Part shown: positions 11,785 to 23,389 of the stretch, one piece after another
How positions within the stretch are numbered: the first letter of the stretch is position 1
How the letters are laid out: every line of letters begins with the position of its first letter
Assembly: GCA_029339505.1 (NCBI GenBank)
Contig: JAQISU010000210.1
Location: 8,370,501-8,434,500 of the forward strand
Length of the DNA: 64,000 bases
DNA from: Unio delphinus
Lineage: Eukaryota > Mollusca > Bivalvia > Unionida > Unionidae
Direction of reading: 5' to 3'
Notes under the pieces: generated by a model
What the model saw: only the letters and a program-made list of their open reading frames with translations
Told to the model about the DNA's origin: nothing
The model's database searches: none
Position numbers and translations under genes: made by a program

Positions 11785-12038
11785 AGGGGCCCCGAGTGGC
11801 CGAGTGGTCTAAAGTGCTGTCCGTTACGGACCACTGCCATCTCACCTCTGTCTGCATGTGTTCGAGTCTAAGATTCGGCAAATGTAGTTATGTGAGAAAG
11901 CTTGCCAGTAGCTTCTCGTGGGTTGGTGGTTCTTTCCAGGGGTTGTCCGGGTTCTTCCTCCACCATTTAATACTAGCCGCCATGTATGCCTATATTGTGC
12001 TGAAAAATGGCGTTAAACCATAAAAAACAAAAAACAGA
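11785..12038 (+). mobile_element. SINE-A, full copy with 12-bp target-site duplication
   Basis: It starts aggggccccgagtggccgag; box A is tggccgagtggtc and box B tgttcgagtctaa, as in tRNA-Ser/Leu-derived SINEs. The body ends tgctgaaaaatggcgttaaa followed by an A-rich tail. It is flanked by exact copies of gcaaacacacct (11773-11784 and 12039-12050), a target-site duplication. The target lies inside the BED-finger codons of the hAT relic. Confidence 0.92.
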
Positions 12039-12689
12039 GCAAACACACCTGGATTTGTCTACTTTTCTAACTCCATTCTCATAATAACCAAAATAGTTCC
12101 AAATCCATAACCTTCTAATCGTAGGTAACTCTAGTTCGGTCTTTTGTGTCTGCTGCATTTGACTGGATGCTGGACTCGTCTTGGTTAATATGCAGTTAGC
12201 TGTGTATTGCATAAAAGGATATACAATGTTAATAAGACTGGTCATATCACCAATTGCGAACCTGTATTGCTTGTTTAGTAAAACACAGAGAAAACTTTTT
12301 TCTTCATAATTTTTTCTATTTGATTACATTTACATTTTAAAGATATATTTAAAAAAAATATATTTCCTTGTATATGGAAATGGGATCAGGTGAAGGGAAT
12401 GGAGATGACTAACAACCAAATTCTTTACACAATACTTCCTGTGTATGTAAAAATAATGCTATGACATGTCGGCTTTTGAATTTCTTATGCAATAAAAAAA
12501 TGCGACTAATAAGCATTCTTGATGGTTGAATATCTGTGTAACTTTTGTTAGATAAGTATCAGTTAGTATCAATTCTTTGTCTTGCTTATCAATATTTTTA
12601 TAGAAATAGTTAAAGTATTATTGCATTGATGTATTGATGAATTGTTTCACCCCTAAATATTGCCACGTTTACATCCAAAAGAATCAAAC

Positions 12690-12960
12690 TCTGTTGACTG
12701 GTCACTTTCAGTGGATTATATCCACTTAGTATTTGAACATGCAGATGAATCTAACACTGGACATTGTGAATGGATAATTGCTATATTAACATTCACAGGA
12801 ATTAAACGCTGGTCACATTGAATGGATTATTGCTATATATTCATGCCTAGCAACCAAACTCTTTTCTCTGATCACTTTAATTGGATTATTGACATGTTAA
12901 CATGCAAAGGAATTAAACTCTGGTCACGGGTCACTTTGAATGGACTATTACTATACAGGT
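12690..12960. repeat. Degenerate tandem repeat, unit about 60 bp
   Basis: Roughly four units built around ggtcactttgaatggattat, tgctatattaacatgcaaag and gaattaaactct. Strongly diverged. Confidence 0.6.
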
Positions 12961-13149
12961 AAAACTCGTTATAACAGGATGCTTGGGGTCCAAAAACAGC
13001 ATGATATAAGTGGGATCGCAGTACAAAAGTTTTGAAAAACTTCCCCATCGAAATGTGAATTGAAATTTCAATGTCATCAGTTTTAACAATTCTCTTGATC
13101 ATTGAATCTGCTGGGATGCAAATAATAGGCTTTTCATAGAGCACATATT

Positions 13150-13510
13150 TAGGTTGTTACCTTTAATTAAACAAATGGGAGCCATGCTGACATTGCTTTA
13201 TGAGCGAAATTGGGTTTTAACTGATTTATCCTGTATTAAGTCAGACCATTAGATGAGAATTGTAGCACATAATTTACAAATGGTTGCCCTATGCATTTGT
13301 TTGAGTTGTATCAGTGTATTCCAGAAATGCACATTCCACTTTGTTAATTGGGTGACTGTATGTGCTTTCATTCTATTGCATTTTAAAAGTGCATGATTCT
13401 TATTATTTTTTATATTTGTGGTGTATTTTTAGGATGCATTGGATATAGAGTGCAGTATTGTCACATGTTATACCAATGTCAAAAACTGCATTTGATGCCA
13501 CCATGGATTT
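13150..13510. other. Intron end, nothing recognised
   Basis: AT-rich sequence leading to the pyrimidine-rich acceptor of the exon at 13527; no repeat or coding similarity. Confidence 0.4.
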
Positions 13511-13526
13511 TTTTCCCTCTTAACAG

Positions 13527-13775
13527 AAATTTCGACAAGAGGTCATTCTTAAGTATTTTCGGAAAATACGCAAAATGCTGAAAAACAAGCCGATTGTACT
13601 CCACCTGATGGATAGTATTGCCATTGATAACACTCAGTGTGACCCCAAGCTGGATGACCTAAAAAGAAGAATTCTTGAGCTGGCATCAAAGCAGTCCTAT
13701 TGGGGAGAGGAAAAACCTGCCCGATGGATCTTCTTGGAACAAAAGATCATGACATTAAAAGCTTCAGGTGTCAAG
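13527..13775 (+). CDS. Exon: end of ROC and start of COR domain
   Basis: The acceptor is ttttttccctcttaacag and the donor AAG/gtacaa; phase 0 on both sides, 83 codons. The sequence begins KFRQEVILKYFRKIRKML, continues KPIVLHLMDSIAIDN, then a Lys/Arg-rich helix (PKLDDLKRRILELASKQ) and YWGEEKPARWIFLEQKI. In ROC-COR proteins this order (helix after G4, strand VLHLMD with IDN, a basic helix, then a W-G-E-x-x-P-x-x-W segment) marks the passage from ROC to COR. The ATG at 13575 is internal. An antisense paralogue of this exon, with the same landmarks but frameshifted, is in the previous intron at about 6790-6999. Confidence 0.88.
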
Positions 13776-14052
13776 GTACAAATAGCAAGTAAAATCTGAC
13801 ATTAAAATAGGATAAATGTATTTATTGCAAATAAATTGCTTTATTATTCCTTTTATTATTCCTGTTCTGAAATGTCCTACAGGATTACATCAGATAGGAA
13901 TATAGTTGTAAATATCCATTATCTTAACCATCATATGTTATATACCATTAAAATGTGTAAGTTTGCAAATATTTCTCTACTCGTTCAAACTGAAGTGTTG
14001 ATAGTAAGTTCTTACAGTATTCATACTATGGGTACATATTTATCAGTCAACA

Positions 14053-14166
14053 TATTTCCCTGACTGTAACGGTCTACTAACTTAATTCCCAGACTGTAAC
14101 GGTCTACTAACTTAATTCCCAGACAGTAACTGTCTACTAACTTAGTTCCCAGACTGTAAAGGTCTA
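14053..14166 (+). repeat. 30-bp minisatellite with TACTAAC in each unit, at an intron end
   Basis: Nearly four units containing cagactgtaacggtctacta then acttaattcc. TACTAAC, a perfect branch-point consensus, occurs at 14075, 14105 and 14135, exactly 30 bp apart; a fourth unit breaks off into the pyrimidine tract. The acceptor AG is at 14178-14179, so the last branch-point A (14140) is about 39 nt away. Confidence 0.85.
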
Positions 14167-14179
14167 TTTTTTCCATCAG

Positions 14180-14301
14180 GTTGTACCACTAAGTCTCATC
14201 GAAGAGATAAATAGGTCCGCATCTGTTAGGATTGAAGACAGAGACGAGCTGGAGTTGTTCCTAACTTTCCAGCATGAGATTGGCACAATCCTCTACTTCA
14301 G
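14180..14301 (+). CDS. Exon: COR domain, 'HEIGTILYF' segment
   Basis: A 122-nt exon, phase 0 in and phase 2 out, acceptor ctattttttccatcag and donor CAG/gtaaga. It encodes VVPLSLIEEINRSASVRIED followed by DELELFLTFQHEIGTILYF. The F-x-H-E-I-G-x-I-L-Y-F segment is the most recognisable COR motif (usually L-x-x-L-H-x-x-G-x-x-x-Y-F). The AG left at the end joins the T of the next exon to make Ser. The exon is too short to appear as a long reading frame and was found by reading the translation between splice sites. A 30-bp tandem repeat carrying TACTAAC ends about 14 nt before the exon. Confidence 0.88.
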
Positions 14302-14509
14302 GTAAGACAAGGGTTTTGTTTCCCCCAATGCTCTGGAAAATGACTAGTATTCCATTCTTGGGTAACATGGAATGAAATAAACAATATTTTAGGGTAACCC
14401 AGTTTATACTAAGTCAACTAAGAATTTATTCTGCAGTGACCTGTACATTAGATGGCTTTATTGTACAAGTCCATGTTGAGTTGAGTGTGTGCGATTAGGA
14501 TTTGTGACA

Positions 14510-14810
14510 TAGTTGTAATAATGTTTCAGTCATATCGCTACAATGTCTGCAGTGAGGCAGTTGATAATAATGTCTAGCACTGGGGCATCATGCTGCAGAC
14601 ACGTTGCATGATGACCCACCCCATCATATTATCCTGACACCAGGCCGACCAGTCCTCACACTTGCTAATTAATGCTGAGCGCCAAGCGAGACGGCTGTTA
14701 GTACCATTTTTTTAAGTCTTTGGTATGACTTGCCACGGATTTAGATCAAACCCACGACCTTCTGCTTCTGCAGCAGACACAATAACCACTAGACCTCTGG
14801 AGCAGTCCAT
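14510..14810 (-). mobile_element. SINE-B copy
   Basis: It has the same body as the copy at 5695 (ggataatatgatggggtggg on the minus strand, and the caccaggccgaccagtcctc region on the plus). The tRNA-like head (minus strand gctccagaggtctagtggtt) is recognisable but mutated in box B. Confidence 0.8.
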
Positions 14811-14925
14811 GTTGAATTAAAAAAACTTGTGAATTAGATATGGAGTCCAATATAAAAATTTTCAATAAAGCACAGATAGAAAACATGTATCTCAGTATTA
14901 GGCACAGTACTAAATTAACATGATA

Positions 14926-14928
<3 letters not shown>

Positions 14929-14977
<49 letters not shown>

Positions 14978-14978
14978 T
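14929..14978. repeat. (ATT)n microsatellite
   Basis: About 50 bp of pure tattat triplets in intron 4. Confidence 0.9.
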
Positions 14979-14979
14979 G

Positions 14980-16440
14980 TTATTATTTATCAAGTTAGAT
15001 ATCGTATATAACTTATGCAACTAATATTTGTAACTGCTTTTAATTTGGATCTTATTATATGGAAAACGGACAGAAATTTCTTAAAATTAGACAAGTGTAT
15101 ATTATCTAAACACTGGACTTTATGTGTCCTTGAATTTGTGTATCTAAATAGTGTTGTCTAACAGTGTGTATGTTTTATTTATATAATCATTGTACCTCTT
15201 CTTTTGTCATCTTTTTCAACTAAACATAATTAAATTACATTTGATATATAAAACAGACTAAAACAGTGCCTCCCCCTCATGCTTCACTAAAAGCCATAAC
15301 TGTGTAATCTGACTTCACTATCTGTATCAAAATATCAAAACAAATCAGTGATATGGTCATTGTGACTAAAAATACAACAATTAATTTTCTGTGGTAGTGC
15401 TGAATGTAGAGAGCACTTTATACATCACCAAGAATACACGGTTCATACACACATTCAATATTCTTGAATGCCCTTAGGTCGTAAAATCCTTTTTCATGTT
15501 TTTTGAAAATGCTTGATTATAATCAAACATTGGCAGTACTTCAATATCCACGTAGTTAAATTTTTTGAAAATGTGAACAAACTAAGTCATCTGAACAAAT
15601 ATTTTATGCAGTTTTTTTTTGCTGTATTGTGCATCTTTTAAAACAAATCAGAGTTTAAAGATTTTTTAGCAGAAAAGTGAATGTCTCTTCTGTTAATTCC
15701 ATGGGAGTTGTCTCACTTATCAACATCCTGGAACATGTGCATTCTGGGAGTATTTAATTTTACCTCATAAAGTGAGTACCTCATGTTAATCAGCTGTCTC
15801 TTTTAAAGATCCAGCAAGTAAAGCAAAGTAACTTATTAATCATGGGCCATCACTATAAACGGGATTCTTGTTTTCAAGAAACAATACATGAAAAGAAAGA
15901 ATACAGAAAAATAAAGATTGGCTTTATATAAAAGTAACAAAAGCTGTTAGAAATCATACTTCCATGCAATAAATGTAGTTGTTTTGCCTCGTACCGTACG
16001 TTTTTTGTGCTTGGTAATTGTTTTGAGTTTTCTTCTTGCTAATGTTATACACCATGCTAATTTGGATAGTTACACTATGGTAATGGCAAATACAGCATGC
16101 AGTCAGGTACATTTATTTTGCCTTTTTCATTGTTTACTTAATCTATAGTAAAGGGAATTAGCTGATGATTATTATATTAGTTAGATATCGGTTCTGGAAA
16201 GGGATAAGTAAGTATACAGTATGGTTAGAATCCATTTATAATAATTTTACATACATATGATTGGAAATCAGAAGTAAAATTTCTATTTGATGGAAGCTAT
16301 TAGAACATATGTGTACCTGTTGTTCTAAATTCACTGTTTTTCTTCAGTCTGTTTTGCTAATGATAACATAGTACCTTATATCCATGTCTGCAAGAACCTT
16401 ATAGTAAGTAATGTGTTATGTTTATGTAAAGCAATATGCC
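14980..16440. other. Intron 4 sequence, nothing recognised
   Basis: AT-rich; no tandem repeat, tRNA-like head or protein similarity was seen on either strand. Confidence 0.4.
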
Positions 16441-16455
16441 ACATTTCATTTTCAG

Positions 16456-16616
16456 TGCTGAAGGATTAAGGGAGAAAGTTGTTCTGGACCCACAGTGGAT
16501 GATTGATGCCCTCAGCTCCCTAATTACAGCTGAGATGTTCATTGATCAGAATCCTGTCATCATTAAAATGTGGTATGCTTTCAAAGAGAAAGGGAAACTT
16601 ACTCATAAACTAATAG
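16456..16616 (+). CDS. Exon: COR domain, 'VVLDPQWMIDAL' segment
   Basis: A 161-nt exon, acceptor catttcattttcag; phase 2 in and phase 1 out. It encodes AEGLREKVVLDPQWMIDALS, then SLITAEMFIDQNPVIIKMWY and AFKEKGKLTHKLI. The V-x-L-D-P-Q-W-x-x-D-A motif directly follows the HEIGTILYF segment in COR domains, so order and content agree. The donor is G/gtttgt, weaker than the other donors of this gene. Reading through it reaches a stop at 16652-16654, so failure to splice here would end the protein inside COR. The ATG at 16436 is intronic and not a start. Confidence 0.86.
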
Positions 16617-17003
16617 GTTTGTACCTTTTAACCAGTTTACTATATTTCATGTAATTGTTTCTCTTCACAAAGAAGATGTATTTTTATTCAAATTATGAAA
16701 ACTATGTAAAGAAAATTTATATAACAAAGTAATATGTTAAATATAAATTTATAATTTACTGGGGCTTAATCCCATACAAAAAGTTAACATAAAATCCCAT
16801 ATCAAGGAGTTAGTCCAAAATGTCGGTATGATTGTCAGTACAGGAGTCATATGTATTTTTTATAATTGTTTTAATTTGATATTGTTGAATTTGCTTACAA
16901 ATGACATTCTATGTATTGCATTATTTAGTTTCAAGAATAGATGAATGATTTTGACATATGTATCCACTGATCACATCTTTATTTCAATGATACATACAGT
17001 ATG

Positions 17004-17300
17004 TATCCCATCATCACACATTTATTCTTATGAAATACATTAAGTATCCCATCATCACACATTTATTCTTATGAAATACATTAAGTATCCCATAATCACA
17101 CATTTATTCTTATGAAATAAGTTAAGTATCCCATCATCACACATTTATTCTTATGAAATACGTTACGTATCCCATCATCACACATTTATTCTTATGAAAT
17201 ACATTAAGTATCCCATCATCACACATTTATTCTTATGAAATACATTAAGTATCCCATCATCACACATTTATTCTTATGAAATACATTAAGTATCCCATCA
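17004..17300. repeat. 41-bp minisatellite
   Basis: About seven nearly identical units: atcccatcatcacacattta then ttcttatgaaatacattaagt. Only a handful of substitutions are visible (e.g. ataagtt and acgttacg), so the array is young. Confidence 0.9.
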
Positions 17301-17819
17301 GCAATGCCACCGGCATAAATATACTATCATCATACCTCGTTACATTTTGGTTTCAAAGGAGACACATATACTAAGTAAAGATCTTACAACTGCATGCAAA
17401 ATGAAACTAAAACGTATCCAAAAACCAGTGTTGTGTACTGTCCAGGGACCAAGCACATAACTGTCTGCTCTCCATGTCTGCTGTTGTTTTGGTAAGGTCT
17501 ATATATATGGGATTTTAATTAATTCAACATTTGTTCCTGATCCAAGGCAAACTGATCCAGGTTCTGTTAGACATTGGAAGATAAACAACCGAACCCTACT
17601 TGTTGACAGTTTCTGTTATCAAGTATCCAGAATGCTGCGATAGAAAACTGCAAAACAACTGTCACTGCTAACAGTTAGAATCTTTAGAATGAAAGTATAT
17701 TGATAACACTACTCTTAAGCAAAAACATTGTTTTCAATATAGCGTATTTTAAACATTTTAAACATATTTTGCTGAGCTGGTACCATCTCTATCCACTTAA
17801 TAGCATTGTTATTTCCAAA

Positions 17820-18631
17820 GGTAAAAAATGAGAAAAAACTTACAGTTCTATGAATCAAATCCAAAATTACACCCCTCCAATCCAAGAATTAATAAAAATA
17901 GAAGTCCTAATAATAAAATTCCTAATGAAACTGAGTTTGAATCTAAATGAAATCCAAAATGGAAGATGATGGTGTATGCTGTGGTCAGTATAGGACTGAT
18001 AAGTCAACAGCTCTTTCTTGAATCATGGAAAATATTATTCCAGTGTTTGTTTTGTGTAAATTTTGAAAATTTTCCTTATCCAAAATTAATTTAGAGCACA
18101 ACTATTTACAGCAAAAATTAATCTCTTGGAATCCAAGTAATTTGAAGAACAATTAAAAATTCAACTCGTTACAACAAAACACCAGGATATCCAGTCTTAA
18201 GGCAAGTTATGACTTATTTCTCAATACATCAATAATAAATCTAGCTATGACACAAAACAGATGGTCGGATACTTGTGAATCCACTGGAAAATTCAGAGTT
18301 TGAAACAATTGCTACATTTTATTTGTTACATACTCGCACTTGAGCCATGACTAAAACCAATGATTTTTACTCTTCGAAATTTTGTTTTTTGGTTTTTAGA
18401 AAGTCGTTTACAAGAATCCTGACCTAGTTTCAAAATCAAGGTCAGGAAACTAGGTCATAATTAGATACAAAGTGTCTAGTTACAAATAAATGAACTGAAT
18501 GTCTAGAAAATGTCATTTTCTTATAAATACAATTACATTAAAATAGCATGTAATGGAATACAATAATTTTTGAACTAACAAACAAGCAATTAAATTAAAT
18601 AAAATATAAATTAAGTCAAATAGAAATAACA
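17820..18631 (-). repeat. LTR-like repeat, diverged copy 3
   Basis: On the minus strand it begins tgttatttctatttgactta, resembling the start of copies 1 and 2, and keeps blocks around cctgacctagtttc, gcttg/tttac and ggaatccaag. It lies just past the integrase end of the LTR-retrotransposon relic in the same orientation, as a 3' LTR would. Confidence 0.55.
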
Positions 18632-18639
18632 CTGGCCAC

Positions 18640-19600
18640 ACTGAACCAAACTATATTGAGTGCTACTGCAAAGCCATCCAAAATTAAAGAATTTATTCAG
18701 TCAGACAGGTTTCTTCTTTGTCGAACACCCACAAATTGCCCAGCTGAATAAAATGTAAGAATGTAAATGCAAATGAAAGATCTTACATTTACCAACCAGA
18801 GTGGTTCATTCATCAGTCTGCATGCAATTGCACAAAAATATTTCCATGTAGCACTAATTATAGCAACACTTGTAATATTTCCATGACACAAATAATAAAT
18901 ATTAACAAGAAAGTCATCAATTAGAAATTTTCTAGTATCAGACACACATTTTAACCAGTAGGCATATTGCATTTAACGTTGCTTACCATAGAACGTTTTT
19001 CAATTTGAATTGATGTACGATACTTAACAATCAAAGAAAAAATAGTATTAAATTATATATTGTCAGTTTCATATGACATCTATCAATTAAAAGTATAACA
19101 GTAATGATATCACATGATTCTATTTTCTCATGCATAGAACTTGTGTACATAGGGTTCACAGGTCACACCTCATTAACATATTCATATTAATGCGCAGTAT
19201 AAACAAAAGTATCAAAAAGGGTCAAGAAGATTCTCACTGCACTATACTACCAACACTTAACATTTATAACTCTCTTTAGATTTGTTTTGTTTCTAATAGC
19301 GACATATATCGCTATATTTCATTTAGGTAATTATTTTGATTATCATAAAATAATACAAAACCTGATGACCTTTCTATAGAGTGAGAAGCAATAATAGTAC
19401 CTGATGAATACTGTGTTCTGAATGGCAAGGTTGCATAGAGATTTAACTTTTCAAGAAAGAAATATATCAGTGTTTGTACCAAGAAAAGGAAATCCCAGAT
19501 GTAAAGTTATAATTTTGTCTATCCACGAGTTGTAGCCTCATGGGGTGAGAAATAATATAACCCTTTGTTGGGGATTTCCTTGTCTCTCTCCTAAGTAACA
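18640..19600. other. Intron sequence between LTR-like repeat and integrase relic
   Basis: AT-rich with no recognised coding; possibly the decayed end of the retrotransposon polyprotein or its 3' untranslated part. Confidence 0.35.
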
Positions 19601-21190
19601 CAGACATTTTATTAATCCCATTTATTCTTTTTGTGTGCACAGGACTTCTTCAACGTTAACTTCAATTCCCGATTGTTTTCATTAGCTTGTGGCTGATAAA
19701 AAGTTGTTGTAACTCTACTAATACCCAGTAGTACATCCAGCTGTTTCAATAAGATGCTTGACCTACACATTTCGCCTCCAAACTTTTCAGAAGGAAAAGC
19801 TTTGGGGTACCATGCAGCATTATCAGCCACCATCAAAATGTAACTGAGTACAGTCTTACATCCCTACAATATCCATTGCAATTTTTCAGAGCATTTCTGT
19901 TATCACCGGTGGACAAACCATTGGTGCTTTATTACCTGCAGACCATTTTGCCCTCATGTGACGCTCATGACACATTGTACGATATAATTTAACATTTGCA
20001 AATACTCCAGACCAGAAGAATGATATTGAGAATCCCTTCCTTCATTTTCTCCATACCCATGTAACCTGGTTGATCATGTGCCAGCTCCAGTACCATTTTC
20101 AGATTCAAATATTTTATCCACAATATATTGTTTCAGTATCACTTGTCTTGGCCCCTCATAATTAACAGTGTTGATATTGTCCACAATTCAATATGCCATA
20201 AATGGTTGAATGACAACTGTGTATCTTGTAACCTTGTGTTCCTCCATGTTTCATCCCTATTCAATGAGAGACTCTTATCAAGCTCATATCGGAGCCATTG
20301 TCTTTCACAAAATTGATCTCATTCCCAATTAAGATTAATGTTTCCAAAGTAAGCGTTTTACTGATTGATGGCTTAACTAAATATGTTGTGGGATTACAAT
20401 GATATTTCCCATTTCTTGTTAGATAATCCCTTGCAATATGTCACCATTGCTTACATCGATAACACTACATGTTTTTATGTTGGACTTCTTAGTCTTTATT
20501 GTTGGTTTTGCTTGCAGCTGTAAAGTATGAACATTATTTATGGAGACAGGTGGGGTACAAGAAATGCATTCTGTGTTGATCAATCCTGGCCATCAGATCT
20601 TCATTCCTTCCTCACACTCACCAACATCAAAATGATCATATGGTCATTTCTGAAGTGCTCAACCAATCATTTCCTGAGTTTCATGTAGTCAGTACAAACC
20701 TTAGTCACAACTTGTCTACATTCACCTGTCAAAAAGGGTCCTTAGCTGCAACACTTTCAGATCATCAGACCAATTAGCATGCTTAGCAACTGCTGTGAAC
20801 TCTGCTTGGAAGGTCAAGATATCTTCTCATTCATGAGCATATGTCTGAAGCTTTACCTTAAATGGGATTAAGTTGAAGACATTTTCTCCGTTGTGTTATT
20901 TTACTTTTTCTAACTCCATTTCCAAACACTTCTTTTCTAATCCAAGTTCCATTATTAACTTCTGAAAGCATAATTCCAGTTTTCGAAGTTCCTTTTCTCA
21001 ATTTAAGATCTTTCTGTCAAAAATCCAATTTTTTTTCATTCTTCATTGATGCAGATTTTTCACATTGTGTCCTTGTGTGGTTGCATGGTTAAGGTCCTCT
21101 TCATGCTCCAGAGTCTCAGCATTCCATTAAATTCTGTGCTGCCATTTTGATTCAATTTCCGGGTGAAGCTTACAATGCTCTTACAAATTA
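19600..21190 (-). pseudogene. Gypsy-like LTR retrotransposon remains (gag and integrase)
   Basis: On the minus strand, a decayed gag region (about 21190-20560) contains FQAEFTAVAKHANW and DDLKVLQLRTL, typical of animal gypsy gag. After a gap without reverse transcriptase, the integrase region (about 20110-19612) contains LAHDQPGYMGMEKMKEGI, DIVG and LLGISRVTTTFYQPQANENN, the last being the catalytic-core YxPQxNG/E segment. Many stops and frameshifts. The missing reverse transcriptase shows an internal deletion. The LTR-like repeat at 17820-18631 follows in the same orientation. Confidence 0.65.
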
Positions 21191-21536
21191 GATGTGACCA
21201 GTAATGAATATACTCAAGAATTATATGACTGCATAATACAATGGTATCAAGTCTAAACTAAAACTGATAAACTAGCAAATAAAACGTTAACTGAGATGGA
21301 CATGTTAGTGATGACCATAAAGGAGTAAGCAAAGAACAATAGATTGGAATTTGTACAGCACCTGTACTAGCCAGATAATGTAAAAACAATTTTGACAGTG
21401 AAACAGTTTTAAGCTCTCCTGCTGTTACTCTGTTGTCATCACTTTTCTCTTGTTTCTTTTTTAAAGAGCCTATACACATAACACAGTTAAAAAATGCCAT
21501 TCTAGTCATTTAGTTGGTTATTTAGGAGAAATGTTT

Positions 21537-22577
21537 GTCATCATCATCATCATCAGTCTCTTGACCTACTGTGGTCATCGAGGCACTGTGCTGCTGAACA
21601 TCTGACCAGCTCCCTCCACTTGTCTTGATCATGAGCCAATGCCTGTATCTCCACAACATTTATCCTGGTCCATTCTGTGATGTTTTCAGTCCACTTTTTT
21701 CCCTGTCTACCTCTCCCTTTGCCACCCTGGGTATTGTCCTGCAGTACTGTTGTTGACAGACTGTTGGCTCTAGTGACATGGCCATACCATTTCAGCTTTC
21801 ACTTTTCGAGAGTGGTGAGGTCTTCATACTGGCCTTCGTTGTGCCTGATGGTGTTACGCACTTCTTCATGTGTGGTGTGATCCATGTAAATGATGCCATG
21901 GATGGTTAAGTAGCATCTCAGTTCAAGTGCTGGATTCTTCATTGTTATTCTGTTGTCAGGGTGCAGGTCTCACATGAATACACAAAGATTGAGATGACCA
22001 GTGCTCTAAGCAGTCTGATTTTAGTTTTCAGACAGATATTCTCGTCTCTCCAGATGGGTCTTAGCTTTGATGTAGCTGTCATTGTTTGTGCTGCTCGTGA
22101 CAAAATTTCTGCTATTGATCCCTCCTCGGTGATTATGGAACCAATATACTTGAACTGGCCCACTGTTTCCAGTTCCTGTTCTCTGACTTTAATCTTGGTT
22201 GAGATTTTTTAACCACTATTTATCATTAGCTTTGTCTTCTCAGCCCTTATCTCGATGTCAAATCTTGAAGATGTTTCATCCCTGTTCTTCACTAAGGTGG
22301 CAAGGTCCTCTTCACTGCCTGCCATTCTATCAGTGGCATCTGCAAAGTGGAGGTTGGTGATGTTTCGACCTCCAATGCTGACTGTCCCACAGTGGTTTTC
22401 CAGGGCTCTGCTCATGATGTGATCTAAGTAGATGTTGAAAAGCGTGGGTGACAGTAGACAACCTTGATGTACTCCAACTGTTGTCTTGAACCAGTCCCCC
22501 ACAGAATCTAGAGCAATTACTTCACTGGTAGACTTGGCATAGAGCTGCTCGATGGTATTGGTCAACTTTTGACCCAT
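21537..22577 (-). pseudogene. RTE-like LINE 3' half (reverse transcriptase end)
   Basis: The minus strand carries the palm of a non-LTR reverse transcriptase: TTVGVHQGCLLSPTLFNIYL, ITNLHFADATDRMAGSEED (the YADD-box second Asp is replaced by Ala), then GQFKYIGSIITEEGS, RPIWRDENICLKTKIRLLRA and ISIFVYSCETCTL. The two long pieces are in one frame, broken by a TAA at 22209-22211. The C-terminal KWYGHVTRANSL and GGKGRGRQGKKW run to about 21700. The 3' end is a run of TGA/ATG triplets (21538-21556), as in RTE elements. It is truncated 5' at 22577. Confidence 0.8.
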
Positions 22578-22649
22578 GTTTTATTTCTTTATTTTGACAA
22601 TTGGAATGTTCATAACATTTCATAAATGGAATGGCTCAGACTATGAATA

Positions 22650-23383
22650 GTGCTTTCTGGGGTATATAAAAATAGCATAGAAAAGCATAGTGCTCTCTGG
22701 GGTATATACACATAGCATAGAAAAGCATTGTGCTCTCTGGGGTATATACAAATAGCATAGAAAAGCATTGTGCTCTCTGGGGGATATATAAATAGCATAG
22801 AAAAGCATAGTGAGGCCTGGGGTATATACAAATAGCATAGAAAAGCATTGTGCTCTCTGGGGTATATACAAATAGCATAGAAAAGCATTGTGCTCTCTGG
22901 GGTATATACAAATAGCATAGAAAAGCATTGTGTTATCTGGAGTATATACAAATAGCATAGGAAAGCATTGTGCTCTCTGGGGTATATACAAATAGCATAG
23001 GAAAGCATTGTGCTCTCATGGGTATATACAAATAGCATAGAAAAGCATTGTGCTCTCTGGGGTATATATAAATAGCATAGAAAAGCATAGTGAATCCTGG
23101 GAGTATATAAAACGAGGATAGAAAAGCATATTGCTCTCTGGGGTATATACAAAGAGCATAGAAAAGCATAGTGAATCCTGGGGTATATAAAAATAGCATA
23201 GAATGGCATAGTGAGGCCTGGGGTATGTAAAAAGAGCATAGAAAAGCATAGTGAATCCTGGGGTATATAAAAATAGCATAGAATGGCATAGTGAGGCCTG
23301 GGGTATGTAAAAAGAGCATAGAAAAGCATAGTGAATCCTGGGGTATATAAAAATAGCATAGAATGGCATAGTGAGGCCAGAGA
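22650..23383. repeat. 40-bp minisatellite
   Basis: About 18 units of ggtatatacaaatagcatag then aaaagcattgtgctctctgg, with variant types (gtgaatcctg, gtgaggcctg). The last third shows a two-unit alternation (aatagcatagaatggcatag with agagcatagaaaagcatag). Because 40 is not a multiple of 3 and no unit contains a minus-strand stop, all three minus frames are open; the resulting long frames are not genes. Confidence 0.92.
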
Positions 23384-23389
23384 TGTACC

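Larger units (their letters stand above)
9690..12245 (-). pseudogene. BED-finger hAT transposase relic, split by a SINE
   Basis: Read from high to low coordinates the pieces follow the order of a ZBED-like hAT transposase. They are RRLWIWNYFGYYENGVRK and CVC (start of the BED finger, to 12039), a SINE insertion, then NLCFTPLRNTGSTTSMSAHF (rest of the finger, from 11776), ITKHIVMFIAHDT, GFRNLIHMLEPRYIIPSR, ITTAVWSSRTTEGYITITAH (position of the first catalytic Asp, here Ala), DKDWCLKSFAPQKRVLQQF, LTVTDNADN, LIQDIHTCWNNSYEM, and a C-terminal AGDVVTAQ-like segment near 9800. Several frameshifts and stops show it is dead. The codons around TTAVWTSR have expanded into a local minisatellite (11040-11340). 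Terminal inverted repeats were not identified. Confidence 0.8.

Noticed and set aside
11785..11870. tRNA-Ser/Leu gene
   Set aside because: Head of SINE-A with target-site duplications and several copies in the window.
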